Shown in pieces: positions 32,381-41,426 of a DNA stretch of 64,000 nucleotides; position 1 is the stretch's first letter; every line of letters starts with the position of its first letter. Position numbers and translations under genes: made by a program. This DNA comes from Pseudomonas protegens. GTDB lineage: Bacteria; Pseudomonadota; Gammaproteobacteria; Pseudomonadales; Pseudomonadaceae. The notes under the pieces were generated by a model that saw only the letters and a list, made by a program, of their open reading frames with translations, searched no databases and had not been told where the DNA came from. Where the stretch lies: assembly GCF_003732485.1 (NCBI RefSeq), contig NZ_MOAK01000086.1:1-64000 (forward strand), written 5' to 3'.

Positions 32381-33520
32381 ATGCGCCACACGATCGATGT
32401 CGGACTCTTGCTCTCTATCGATGGGACTTACCAGTGCGTAGGCCGGAATGCTTTGGCTGGGGCCGCACACGCACTGGCGGAAATTAATGCCAATGCCGAT
32501 TACGCATTTGCCTTGCAGGTTACCCATATCAATCCGCAGGGCTTCTTGCACAGGTACAGCGAAGGCGTTGGTCAACTGAAGCAGGCCGGGATTCGGCATA
32601 TTTTTGGTACAACGACCTCGGCCAGCCGCAAGGAAATCATTCCGGACTTGGAGCAGAACGGGGGCCTGTTGTGGTACCCCTGTCCGTATGAAGGTTTTGA
32701 AAGCAGCGAGAACGTCCTTTATCTGGGCGGGTGTCCGAATCAAACGTTGATCCCGTTGTTGCGGTATGCCTTGCAGGCGTTCGGTTCACGCGCTGCGTTG
32801 ATCGGTTCGAATTACATCTGGGGTTGGGAAAGCAACCGCGTCGCGCGGGAAGTGTTCGAAGTCGCAGGCGGCACTGTGCTTCTGGAAAAGTACGTGCACT
32901 TGGGCACGACTCGCTTCAGTGAGCTGATCCAGACCCTGGTAACTGAAAGGCCGGCGTTTGTGCTCAACAATCTAGTCGGTGAGTCCTCTTACGTATTCTT
33001 GCAGCAATTGGACGCGGCGTGTCATGCCGTCGGCCTGAATCTGCCGGTATTGAGCTGCAACCTGACTGAGGCCGAGCTGCCTGAAGTCGGCGTCATGCGC
33101 AGCCTGCGCCTGTTGTCGTGCGGTCCGTTCTTCGAGGATGTAGACCGGGCTTTCAGCCAGCAGCAACGCCGCCAACATGGACTGCACCCGGTGTCGCATT
33201 TTTACACCGGGATGTACGTCGCCTTGCACTTGTTTGCAAAGGCCCTGAACCAGTGTGGCAGCGACGATCCCGAGCTCATTTGCAACTACCTGTACGAACA
33301 CCCCCAGGACAGTGTGCTCGGCAGGTTAAACATTTCTGCGCACAACAATCACAGCAGCCTGCCTTGCCATATCGCCGAATTGCGCGAGGGGCGCTTTGTC
33401 GTGTTGCACAGTGAAGCGCAATTGCTGCCAGCCGACCCTTACCTGACTGCCACTGACCTGAGTGAGTTCCAACGTCTGCGCACGATTGCGCCAGCGCCCC
33501 GCCTGAGGATCGTCAAATGA
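32381..33520 (+). CDS. AmiC-like amide/substrate-binding regulator
   Basis: 379 aa, type I periplasmic-binding-protein fold without a signal peptide, so cytoplasmic like AmiC of P. aeruginosa. Typical segments are DVGLLLSIDGTY..GRNALAGAAHALAEIN, IFGTTTSASRKEIIPDLEQNGGLLWYPCPYEGFE (in parts) and NYIWGWESNRVAREV. AmiC binds the inducer amide and releases AmiR. Its stop overlaps the amiR-like start (ATGA at 33517). First gene of the transporter/formamidase operon. The inducer is probably formamide, acetamide or a related amide, by context. Confidence 0.85.
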   Translation: MRHTIDVGLLLSIDGTYQCVGRNALAGAAHALAEINANADYAFALQVTHINPQGFLHRYSEGVGQLKQAGIRHIFGTTTSASRKEIIPDLEQNGGLLWYPCPYEGFESSENVLYLGGCPNQTLIPLLRYALQAFGSRAALIGSNYIWGWESNRVAREVFEVAGGTVLLEKYVHLGTTRFSELIQTLVTERPAFVLNNLVGESSYVFLQQLDAACHAVGLNLPVLSCNLTEAELPEVGVMRSLRLLSCGPFFEDVDRAFSQQQRRQHGLHPVSHFYTGMYVALHLFAKALNQCGSDDPELICNYLYEHPQDSVLGRLNISAHNNHSSLPCHIAELREGRFVVLHSEAQLLPADPYLTATDLSEFQRLRTIAPAPRLRIVK

Positions 33521-34110
33521 GCCTGCTCAAACGCCCGGACTTCGAAAGTGGTCGATTGCTGTTGGTTGACTGTGAACCGCGTACGTTGGCCAATCTGCAG
33601 AAAAGCTTGCAACGCCTGGGCATCACGCCGCAGGCGCTATTTGAAGACGCGCAGGATTCGCTTGAAGGCTGCTTTGCCGCCGTCGTCGACCTGGAGCACT
33701 TCGCCAGTCCCGCCATCTTGCTACGGCTTAACAGCGCCGGCGTGCCCATCGTGGCGTTGACACCCCACGAAACCCTGTCGCAGATCCAGCGCGCCATCGA
33801 GTTGGGTGCGACCGCCTTGTTGAACAAGCCAATTACCCAGGGCTCGGTCTATACCACGTTGATGATGGCGATCAGTTTGGGTGAGCGATTGGGCAGTGAT
33901 GCCCGAACCATCGAAGCGCTGCGCCAGCGCCTCGGCGCGCGACCTCTGCTGGCCCTGGCATTGGCGCGGTTGATGGTCGAGCAGAAGATTGACGAGTGCG
34001 AGGCTTATGAACGCCTGCGCAGCCTGTCGATGCGCCTGAATCGCAGCCTGGATGATCTGTGTGCGGACATGACCGCGGATTATCGTCAGCAAGGCGGGGC
34101 GTGCCAATGA
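33517..34110 (+). CDS. AmiR-like ANTAR antitermination regulator
   Basis: 197 aa. N-terminal pseudo-receiver domain (about 10-120, LLLVDCEPRTLANLQKSLQR) lacking the full phosphoacceptor set, a short coiled linker, and the C-terminal ANTAR three-helix RNA-binding domain (about 140-190, ALARLMVEQKIDECEAYERLRSL..). AmiR binds leader RNA to prevent termination; the target here should be the 32328-32369 terminator region. Translationally coupled on both sides by ATGA overlaps. Confidence 0.87.
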   Translation: MSLLKRPDFESGRLLLVDCEPRTLANLQKSLQRLGITPQALFEDAQDSLEGCFAAVVDLEHFASPAILLRLNSAGVPIVALTPHETLSQIQRAIELGATALLNKPITQGSVYTTLMMAISLGERLGSDARTIEALRQRLGARPLLALALARLMVEQKIDECEAYERLRSLSMRLNRSLDDLCADMTADYRQQGGACQ

Positions 34111-34955
34111 AATTGTTGCGCGCCTTGATTCGCCGGCCCGCGGTGGCATTGTCGTTGTTGTACATCGTCATCGTGGTGCTGTTGGCGTTGTTTGCACCGT
34201 GGATGAGCCCTCACGATCCGTCCGAACAGTTTGTCGAAGGCCTGTCGATGGAGGGCGCGCCGCTACCGCCCGATGTGCCTTATTGGCTGGGCACTGACCT
34301 GCTCGGCCGCGACCTGCTGTCGCGCCTGATCTACGGCGCACGTACTTCGCTGTTCATCGGCCTGCTTGCCAACGGCTTGGCCGTGCTGATTGGCACCTTG
34401 GTTGGCTTGAGCGCAGGTTTTCTGCGGGGCTGGATCGGCAGCACGCTGATGCGCTTCACCGACTTGATGATGGCCTTCCCGGCGTTGCTGTTGGCGATTG
34501 CACTGTCGGCGATTTTCCAACCCAGCGTGTGGATCGTTGCGTTGGTCATCGCCATGGTCAACTGGGTGCAGATTGCCCGGGTGATCTACTCCGAGACCAT
34601 CGCCCTGAGTGCCCGTGACTTCGTGGCCGTGGAGAGGACCCTGGGCGCGAACTCGCTGCGCATCCTGTTTTCGCACCTGCTGCCCCATTTGCTGCCGACG
34701 ATTCTGGTATGGGCGACCTTGGGTATTTCGACCACGGTACTCCTCGAAGCCACCCTGTCGTACCTGGGAGTGGGGGTCCAGCCGCCAACGCCGAGTTGGG
34801 GCAACATCATTTTTGAAAGCCAGACCTATTTCACCTCCGCGCCATGGTTGGTGTTCTTCCCCGGTATCGCGATTGTCCTGCTGTCGCTGGCTTTCAACCT
34901 GCTCGGCGATGCCCTGCGCGATGAACTCGATCCTACCCTGCAAGGGAGAAGCTGA
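34107..34955 (+). CDS. ABC transporter permease, DppC/OppC type
   Basis: 282 aa with about six membrane helices. The N-terminal FAPWMSPHDPSEQ, the DLLGRDLLSRLIYGARTSL segment and the EAA-loop TLGANSLRILFSHLLPHLLP are typical of DppC. Start ATG overlaps the amiR-like stop. Unusually it precedes the DppB-type permease gene. Imports peptides or short amides across the inner membrane with its partners. Confidence 0.9.
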   Translation: MKLLRALIRRPAVALSLLYIVIVVLLALFAPWMSPHDPSEQFVEGLSMEGAPLPPDVPYWLGTDLLGRDLLSRLIYGARTSLFIGLLANGLAVLIGTLVGLSAGFLRGWIGSTLMRFTDLMMAFPALLLAIALSAIFQPSVWIVALVIAMVNWVQIARVIYSETIALSARDFVAVERTLGANSLRILFSHLLPHLLPTILVWATLGISTTVLLEATLSYLGVGVQPPTPSWGNIIFESQTYFTSAPWLVFFPGIAIVLLSLAFNLLGDALRDELDPTLQGRS

Positions 34956-35882
34956 ATGCTCGCCTTCATCACTCGTCGCATTGGCTATTCATTGCTGATT
35001 TTGCTCGGCGTGACCTTCATCACCTATCTGTTGCTGTTCATGCTGCCTGCCGACCCGGCGCGTCAGATTGCCGGGCGCAGTGCCACACCGGAGGTGGTGG
35101 CGGGGATCCGTGCGCAGTTGGGGCTGGATCTGCCGTTTTATCGGCAGTACGCCAATTACCTGGGCAACCTGGTGCAGGGCGATCTGGGCCGATCCTACAT
35201 CCAGCGCAGCCCGGTGACCGAGCTGATCGGCTCGCGCTTGCGGCCGTCGCTTGAGTTGATGGCTGCCGGTATTGGTTTCGAATTGCTGATCGGCATCAGC
35301 CTGGGTGTGATCGCGGCGTTGCGGCGCGACAGTTGGGCCGACAACGCGCTTATGGCGCTCTCGTTCATCGGCGTGTCAGCCCCGCAATTCATCGCTGCGA
35401 TGCTGTTCCTGTACTTCTTCGCCGTGAAACTGGGCTGGTTTCCACTGGGAGGCTACGGCGGATTCGAGCATCTGCTGCTGCCGGCGCTGACCTTGGGGAT
35501 TCTCGGCAGCGGCTGGTACTCGCGCATGGTGCGCTCCTCGATGATCGAGGTGTTGCATCAAGACTTTATCCGCACCGCACGGGCCAAAGGCTTGAGCCGG
35601 GTGCGCGTGGTCCTGCGGCATGTACTCCCCAACGCCATAGTGCCGGTGATACCGATGATTGGCATCGATATCGGCATCTTCATGGGGGGGCTGGTGGTGG
35701 TCGAGTCGGTCTTCGGCTGGCCAGGAATCGGCCAGTTGACGTGGCAAGCCATTCAGCAGGTGGACATCCCGGTGATTGTTGGCGTGACCACGGTTTCAGC
35801 GGTAGCCATCGTGCTGGGCAATCTAGTCGCAGACCTGGTGATCCCATGGGTCGATCCGCGCATCGACATCCAAAAACACTAA
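34956..35882 (+). CDS. ABC transporter permease, DppB/OppB type
   Basis: 308 aa, six membrane helices. Typical DppB features are the N-terminal RRIGYSLLILLGVTFITYLL, DLGRSYIQRSPV and the EAA loop ARAKGLSRVRVVLRHVLPNA. It begins at the first base after the DppC-type stop codon (AGCTGAATG), implying translational coupling. Confidence 0.92.
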   Translation: MLAFITRRIGYSLLILLGVTFITYLLLFMLPADPARQIAGRSATPEVVAGIRAQLGLDLPFYRQYANYLGNLVQGDLGRSYIQRSPVTELIGSRLRPSLELMAAGIGFELLIGISLGVIAALRRDSWADNALMALSFIGVSAPQFIAAMLFLYFFAVKLGWFPLGGYGGFEHLLLPALTLGILGSGWYSRMVRSSMIEVLHQDFIRTARAKGLSRVRVVLRHVLPNAIVPVIPMIGIDIGIFMGGLVVVESVFGWPGIGQLTWQAIQQVDIPVIVGVTTVSAVAIVLGNLVADLVIPWVDPRIDIQKH

Positions 35883-35910
35883 AAACACATCATAGATAAG
35901 GGGCTGGAGC

Positions 35911-37530
35911 ATGAGTCGCAAAGCATTATCCTTGGCCATCGCGGCTGCATTGTTCGCCGGGAATCTTCTGGCCGATGACTACGATCCAAACGCAAAAGAC
36001 CATGGCAGCGCAGTCATTACCTATCAGAGTGACGTGGCCACACTTGACCCCGCCATTGGCTACGACTGGCAGAACTGGTCGATGATCAAAAGCCTGTTCG
36101 ATAGCCTGATGGACTACAAGCCCGGAACCACAGAACTGGTCAAGGATCTGGCATCGGACTACACCATCTCCGATGACGGCACGATCTACACCTTCACTCT
36201 GCGTAAAGGCGTGAAGTTTCACAACGGTCGCGAGCTCAAGGCCAGCGACGTCAAGTACTCCCTGGAGCGCACCGTCAATCCGAAAACCCAGAGCCCGGGC
36301 GCCGGTTTCTTCAGCCCGATCGTGGGCTATGACGAAATGACCACCCAAAAGGCCGACCACCTGTCGGGCGTTCAAGTGGTGGACGACTATACCGTCAAGA
36401 TCACCCTCAGGGAGGCGAGTGCGACGTTCCTGCATGTCATGGCGATCAACTTCTCCTCGGTGGTGCCCAAGGAAGAAGTCGAGAAGTGGGGCGCCGATTT
36501 CGGCAAGCATCCGGTCGGTACGGGCGCCTACAGCCTGGAGCAGTGGAAGCTTGGACAGCAGATCGTCTTCAAGAAAAACCCAGCCTATTTCAAGGCCGGC
36601 CTGCCGCACCTGGACAGCATCACCTTTGAAATGGGCCAGGACCCTATGGTCGCCCTGTTGCGCTTGCAAAAGGGTGAAGTCGACATCGCCGGCGACGGTG
36701 TACCGCCAGCCAAGTTCCTGGAATTCAAGAACGACCCGAAGTTCAAGAACCTAGTGGTGATCGGTGACCAGTTGCAAACTGGCTACCTGACCCTGAAAAC
36801 CACGTTGCCGCCGTTCGACAACCTTAAGGTACGCCAAGCGGTGAACATGGCGATCAGCAAGGATCGGATCGTGCGCATCATCAATGGCCGTGCGGTCCCG
36901 GCCAACCAGCCGCTGCCGCCGGCCATGCCGGGCTACGACAAGGACTACAAGGGTTATGCCTACGATGTCGAGGCGGCGAAAAAACTGTTGGCAGACGCCG
37001 GTTTCACCAAGGGCTTCGACACCGAGCTGTACGTGATGAACACCGACCCGCAACCGCGTATCGCCCAGGCCATCCAGCAAGACCTGGCCAAGGTCGGTAT
37101 CCGGGCGCAGATCAAATCCCTGGCACAAGCCAACGTGATCGCAGCCGGCAGTTCCAAGGATCAGGCACCGATGGTGTGGTCAGGTGGCATGGCCTGGATT
37201 GCCGACTTCCCGGACCCGTCGAATTTTTACGGGCCGATCCTCGGCTGCGGCAGTGCGATTGACGGCGGCTGGAACTGGGCACTGTATTGCAACAAGACGC
37301 TGGATGCGCTGGCCGCCAAGGCCGACAGCATGGCCAAGCTGGAACAACAAGCTGAGCGCACCGCGCTGTGGCAGAAGATTTTCATCGACGTGATGGCTGA
37401 CGCGCCGTGGGTGCCAATCTTCAACGAGCAGCGTTTCACCGTGCGTTCCACGCGGATGGGCGGCTCCGATGCGCTGTACGTCGACCCGGTCCACGTGCCG
37501 GTCAACTACGACTACATCTACCTCAAGTAA
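35911..37530 (+). CDS. ABC transporter substrate-binding protein, SBP_bac_5 (DppA-like)
   Basis: 539 aa, periplasmic. Signal peptide at residues 1-21 (cleavage near LLA-DDY), then the family signature FTLRKGVKFHNGRELKASDVKYSLERT and the NMAISKDRIVRIINGRAVPANQPLPP segment. Family members bind peptides, nickel or small amides; the formamidase in the same operon favours an amide or ureide ligand. RBS AAGGGG before ATG. Confidence 0.92.
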   Translation: MSRKALSLAIAAALFAGNLLADDYDPNAKDHGSAVITYQSDVATLDPAIGYDWQNWSMIKSLFDSLMDYKPGTTELVKDLASDYTISDDGTIYTFTLRKGVKFHNGRELKASDVKYSLERTVNPKTQSPGAGFFSPIVGYDEMTTQKADHLSGVQVVDDYTVKITLREASATFLHVMAINFSSVVPKEEVEKWGADFGKHPVGTGAYSLEQWKLGQQIVFKKNPAYFKAGLPHLDSITFEMGQDPMVALLRLQKGEVDIAGDGVPPAKFLEFKNDPKFKNLVVIGDQLQTGYLTLKTTLPPFDNLKVRQAVNMAISKDRIVRIINGRAVPANQPLPPAMPGYDKDYKGYAYDVEAAKKLLADAGFTKGFDTELYVMNTDPQPRIAQAIQQDLAKVGIRAQIKSLAQANVIAAGSSKDQAPMVWSGGMAWIADFPDPSNFYGPILGCGSAIDGGWNWALYCNKTLDALAAKADSMAKLEQQAERTALWQKIFIDVMADAPWVPIFNEQRFTVRSTRMGGSDALYVDPVHVPVNYDYIYLK

Positions 37531-37605
37531 CGCGCGGTCGTCCTGACGATCAACCTTTGCCACGCCTGCCCAACGGCGTGGCCTTCAACGCGGAGAGTTT
37601 TCCTC

Positions 37606-38553
37606 ATGTGCCAGAACTGCCTGGTCAAGACCATTCATAGCGTCAACAGCCATTTTGGCTGGGACAACCGCTTCGAACCGACCGCGTGGGTAACGCCGGG
37701 CTCGATGCTTGAATTCTGCTGCCTTGATTCGTCCAACGGCTTCATTACGCCCAACTCGCAGGCGAGCGATCTGAGCAAGCTGGCGTTCGACAAGATCAAC
37801 CCGGTTACCGGGCCGATTTTCGTCGAAGGGGCTGAGCCGGGAGATGTGCTCAAAATCACCCTCGACAGCTTCAAGCCCAGCGGCTTTGGCTGGTCGGCGA
37901 TCATTCCGGGCTTCGGCCTGCTGGCCGACCAGTTCAAGGACCCAACCCTGGCCCTGTGGCATTACGACAAGGTCAACCTGGCCCCTGCGGCGTTCAGTGA
38001 TTTTGCCCGTGTGCCGCTCAAGCCCTTCGCTGGCACCATCGGCCTGGCCCCGGCGCAGGCAGGGTTGCACTCGGTGGTTCCACCACGCCGGGTCGGCGGC
38101 AATCTGGACATCCGGGATCTGTCCGCCGGCACCACGTTGTACTTGCCGGTGGAAGTCAGTGGCGCATTGCTGTCGATCGGTGACACCCACGCGGCACAAG
38201 GTGATGGAGAGGTGTGTGGCGCCGCGATTGAAAGCGCCATGGACGTGGTGGTGAAACTCGACCTGATCAAGGACACCCCGCTGGCAACCCCGCGCTTCAG
38301 CACACCTGGCCCGGTCACACGCCACCTCGACGCTGCCGGCTACGAAGCGTTCACCGGGATCGGCCCGGATCTGATGCAAGCGGCGCGTCAAGCCGTGAGC
38401 AATACCATCGACTGGCTGTGCCGTGAACACGGTATGCCGGCAGAGCAGGCCTACATGTTGTGTTCGGTGTGCGGCGATCTGCGTATCAGTGAGATTGTCG
38501 ACCTGCCCAACTGGGTGGTTTCGTTCTACTTCCCGAAAGTCGTGTTTGCCTAA
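37606..38553 (+). CDS. acetamidase/formamidase family amidohydrolase
   Basis: 315 aa, usual for the short FmdA_AmdA family; hydrolyses formamide or acetamide to ammonia and the carboxylate. Visible family segments: the FVEGAEPGDVLKITL strand, GDTHAAQGDGEVCGAAIESAM (metal-binding and catalytic loop) and CSVCGDLRISEIVDLPNWVVS near the C-terminus. Cytoplasmic. Placed between the binding-protein and ATPase genes of the transporter, so nitrogen acquisition from an imported amide is the likely role, consistent with a sigma-54-like promoter. Confidence 0.9.
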   Translation: MCQNCLVKTIHSVNSHFGWDNRFEPTAWVTPGSMLEFCCLDSSNGFITPNSQASDLSKLAFDKINPVTGPIFVEGAEPGDVLKITLDSFKPSGFGWSAIIPGFGLLADQFKDPTLALWHYDKVNLAPAAFSDFARVPLKPFAGTIGLAPAQAGLHSVVPPRRVGGNLDIRDLSAGTTLYLPVEVSGALLSIGDTHAAQGDGEVCGAAIESAMDVVVKLDLIKDTPLATPRFSTPGPVTRHLDAAGYEAFTGIGPDLMQAARQAVSNTIDWLCREHGMPAEQAYMLCSVCGDLRISEIVDLPNWVVSFYFPKVVFA

Positions 38554-38608
38554 TGCGTTTTCATTGCGAGTGGCTCGATGTCAGCCGCTTCAATCGTGAG
38601 GAGCTTTG

Positions 38609-40354
38609 ATGAGTAACGGGATCTCCCAGCCGATTCTGTCGGTGCAGCATTTATCCATTGATGTCGGCCTGGGGGCCACGCCCCGGCGGGTGGTCGATAA
38701 CCTTAATTTCGAACTGTATCCGGGGCAGACGCTGTGTATCGCCGGAGAGTCCGGTAGCGGAAAATCACTGTCGTCGCTGGCGATCATGGGGCTGTTGCCC
38801 AAGGCGGTGCGGGTGGCGGAGGGCGCGATCAGGTTTGCCGAGCGCGACCTGGTCGGGATGCCAGAGCGCGAACTTCAGCAGTTGCGCGGCAAACAGATTG
38901 GCATGATTTTCCAGGAACCGATGACTTCGCTGAATCCGCTAATGACCGTTGGCCAGCAGTTGGAGGAAACACTGCTGCGCCACGAACCGTTGGGGCGTCA
39001 GGCCTTACGTCTGCGGGTCAAGGAAATGCTGGCGTCGGTGCGCATGCCGCAGGTCGAAAAACGTTTGCAGCAGTACCCCCATGAACTATCCGGTGGCATG
39101 CGCCAGCGCGTGATGATCGCGATGGCCATGCTTTGCCGGCCCAAGGTGCTGATCGCTGACGAGCCGACCACAGCGCTTGACGTCACTATCCAGGCGCAGA
39201 TTCTGGAACTGATGCGCGAGTTGCAGCAGGTGTATGGCACCAGCTTGCTGATGATCACTCACGACATGGGCGTGGTCGCGGAGATGGCCGACCAAGTGGT
39301 CGTCATGAATCATGGCCGTACCGAAGAACAGGCACCGGTGCGTCAACTGTTTACCCAGCCGCAGGCAGACTACACGCGCAAATTGCTCGCAGCCGTTCCG
39401 GTGTTGGGTACCGTCGGCCAACCGGATGACATCAGCCAGCAACCGGTGGTTTTGCAGGTGCGCGATTTGTCCGTACGTTTTCCCGTGCGCACGGGCTGGT
39501 TTGAGGAGGAGCGGCAAGTGCATGCGGTCGAGGGCGTCAACTTCGAGTTGCGCCAGGGCGAAACGCTGGGGCTGGTTGGGGAGAGCGGCTGCGGCAAGTC
39601 CAGTACGGGCAAGGCCCTGATGAACATGCAGGCTTATCAGGGTAGCGTGAAGTTGTTCGGCAAAGAACTCAACGGCCTGCAAGGCATCGACCTTCAAGCG
39701 GTGCGGCGGGATATCCAGATGGTGTTTCAGGACCCTTTTACGGCCTTGAACCCACGCAAGAACATCCTGGAGCTGGTGGGCGAGCCGCTGTTGATTCACC
39801 ACCAGTTGCCCCTGGCGCAACGCCACGAGCGGGTCGCTGAGCTGCTGCGCCAGGTCGACATGCCAGCCGACACGATGTATCGCTACCCTCACCAGTTCTC
39901 CGGTGGCCAACGCCAGCGCATCTGTATCGCAAGGGCGCTGGCACTCAACCCGAAAGTCATCATCGCCGACGAATCCGTCTCGGCTCTCGATGTTTCGGTT
40001 CAGGCCCAGGTGCTGGAGTTGCTTGAGCATTTGCGAGAGGTGCATCGGCTCAGCTACTTGTTCATCTCCCATGACATGGCGGTGGTCGAGCGAATTTGTC
40101 ATCGTGTGGCCGTTATGTACGGCGGTCAGATTGTCGAGATTGGCCGCCGCGATCAGGTCCTGAACAATCCTCAGCATCCCTACACCAAGCGCCTGCTTAG
40201 CGCCGTACCGATGCCGGACGTTGATCGCAAGCGTGATTTCAAGGCGCTGTTGCATGAATTCGAGCAACCAAGTCCGATCAAGCCGAAGAGCTTTGAAGCG
40301 CCGGCGCAGAAGTTTCAGAACTTGGGGAACGAGCACTGGGTAGCGGTAGGCTAA
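38609..40354 (+). CDS. fused ABC transporter ATPase (DppD-DppF)
   Basis: 581 aa with two complete nucleotide-binding domains in one chain. Domain 1: Walker A GESGSGKS, signature LSGGMRQR, Walker B VLIADEPTTALD. Domain 2 (from about residue 285): GESGCGKS, FSGGQRQR, IIADESVSALD. Each ends with the oligopeptide-transport C-terminal extension (HPYTKRLLSAVP in the second). Start 38609 has TGAGGAG upstream; a TTG three bases earlier is less likely. Completes the transporter. Confidence 0.93.
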   Translation: MSNGISQPILSVQHLSIDVGLGATPRRVVDNLNFELYPGQTLCIAGESGSGKSLSSLAIMGLLPKAVRVAEGAIRFAERDLVGMPERELQQLRGKQIGMIFQEPMTSLNPLMTVGQQLEETLLRHEPLGRQALRLRVKEMLASVRMPQVEKRLQQYPHELSGGMRQRVMIAMAMLCRPKVLIADEPTTALDVTIQAQILELMRELQQVYGTSLLMITHDMGVVAEMADQVVVMNHGRTEEQAPVRQLFTQPQADYTRKLLAAVPVLGTVGQPDDISQQPVVLQVRDLSVRFPVRTGWFEEERQVHAVEGVNFELRQGETLGLVGESGCGKSSTGKALMNMQAYQGSVKLFGKELNGLQGIDLQAVRRDIQMVFQDPFTALNPRKNILELVGEPLLIHHQLPLAQRHERVAELLRQVDMPADTMYRYPHQFSGGQRQRICIARALALNPKVIIADESVSALDVSVQAQVLELLEHLREVHRLSYLFISHDMAVVERICHRVAVMYGGQIVEIGRRDQVLNNPQHPYTKRLLSAVPMPDVDRKRDFKALLHEFEQPSPIKPKSFEAPAQKFQNLGNEHWVAVG

Positions 40355-40602
40355 GTGCCCTGATTTTAGATTTCAGAGCTATCCATGCTCCGAGCCTATG
40401 CGTGTTGAACTGAAACTTTCGCGAAACCGGTCAACGTTGAGAAGATCAAGATCATCGGTGTCACTTCGTTATGCCAATGTGGTGCTGGAAAATGTCTATG
40501 GGGGCGGGGGCAGTCCATTTTGAAGGCGCTCAGGGCGGGGCAGTTTGTTTGACGAGACAGCGCGGCAGGTCGTCCTGCCGCGCTGTGCTTTTGCGAGTCC
40601 TG
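40355..40602. other. intergenic, mostly featureless
   Basis: 248 bases between the ATPase gene and the leftward DUF6124 gene. Apart from the hairpin at 40557-40592 nothing is recognised. Confidence 0.5.
40557..40592. terminator. terminator hairpin between convergent genes
   Basis: ACAGCGCGGCAGG (40557-40569) pairs perfectly with CCTGCCGCGCTGT (40574-40586), followed by GCTTTT on the plus strand. It lies 11 bases from the DUF6124 stop and about 200 bases after the ATPase stop. Confidence 0.75.
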
Positions 40603-40989
40603 CTACTTAAGCGAAGGCCTGTGGCAACTGCCATCGAGCAAGGCATCCACCACCGCCCGGGCCATCTCCACCGAATGCACCAGGGACCAGATCAGGCCGC
40701 GCTCGATGCCGCTGCCGCACTCGGTGATTTCATCGGAAACCTCTTCGGCGCTTTTCAGCAGTAGGGAAACGTGGAGCAGGGCTTCTTCGGCGTTGATGCC
40801 GCCGCGTACTGAGAACAGAGAGTCGCGACTTACTGGGGTGCTGATGGTTTTTTTCAGTGACTGGATCAGAGGTACATCGGCAGGCTGAAGTGACAGTTTC
40901 TGCCGGATCTGCTGATTGGCCAGATCGTGTTCGGGGTTTCTGCCGCGCTGGGCAGCAGTGAGGGGCGGATCGGGGACGAGCTTTTTCAT
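40603..40989 (-). CDS. DUF6124-type small protein (second copy)
   Basis: 128 aa. Same N-terminus (MKKLVPDPP) and same helical core, GGINAEEALLHVSLLLKSAEE and GIERGLIWSLVHSVEMARAVVDALLDG, as the protein at 9523-9915; the middle regions differ. ATG 40989 has AGGAG upstream. It is preceded by the same structured leader. Function unknown; no membrane or export signals. Confidence 0.8.
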   Translation of the reverse strand: MKKLVPDPPLTAAQRGRNPEHDLANQQIRQKLSLQPADVPLIQSLKKTISTPVSRDSLFSVRGGINAEEALLHVSLLLKSAEEVSDEITECGSGIERGLIWSLVHSVEMARAVVDALLDGSCHRPSLK

Positions 40990-41235
40990 GGCGTAACTCC
41001 TAGTACAGAGATAGGAGCCTTCACCGTCGCTGCTAAACGATAGGGTGGCGGCCGTTCGCAGGTTAGCAGACCGGTGACTAGGACCCCGGCGCACCCGAAG
41101 GTGCCCTGCGCACGGCCGCCATAAAACGGAGCCAAAAAAGCGCCATGTAATGGGGGCGCCATGCGCCTAGTTACACGTCGAGCTGCTAAACCCGGTCACT
41201 GAATGTGCAGTGACGGATCGAGGCTAGCCAGGGTG
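40990..41235 (-). promoter_or_regulatory. structured leader RNA of the DUF6124 gene (copy C)
   Basis: Read on the minus strand: hairpin GTCACTG/CAGTGAC (41214-41195); hairpin CGGG/CTCG with loop TTTAGCAG (41190-41183); three-way junction closed by GGCGGCCGTGCGCAGG (41120-41105) and CCTGCGAACGGCCGCC (41062-41047), containing GCACC-TTCG-GGTGC and a CCGG/CCGG hairpin plus the strand CTGCTAA; final hairpin TCG/CGA with loop TTTAGCAG (41037-41030); then AGGAG and ATG. Compared with copy A, two positions in the loops and in the complementary strand change together, and the first hairpin changes G-C to A-T, so base pairing is preserved. Confidence 0.75.
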
Positions 41236-41382
41236 AGGGGGTAGGCGCAAGCGGCTAGGAGTTTCTAGGAAAGTTCGCACAATAGAAAGAGACTTAACGC
41301 CGCTTTGGGGGAACGAAGGCGCGGTCTGTGAGTGCGGTGAGGGGGCGGTTGACGATGGTGACGGAACGTTAAGGCCAGAAAC

Positions 41383-41411
41383 AACAAAGCCCGCACAAGG
41401 CGGGCTTTGTT
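41383..41411 (-). terminator. terminator of the restriction-modification operon
   Basis: AACAAAGCCCGC pairs with GCGGGCTTTGTT around a five-base loop, 16 bases past the hsdS stop; on the minus strand it is followed by GTTT. It closes the operon. Confidence 0.75.
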
Positions 41412-41426
41412 GGTGCTTCGTTTTGT

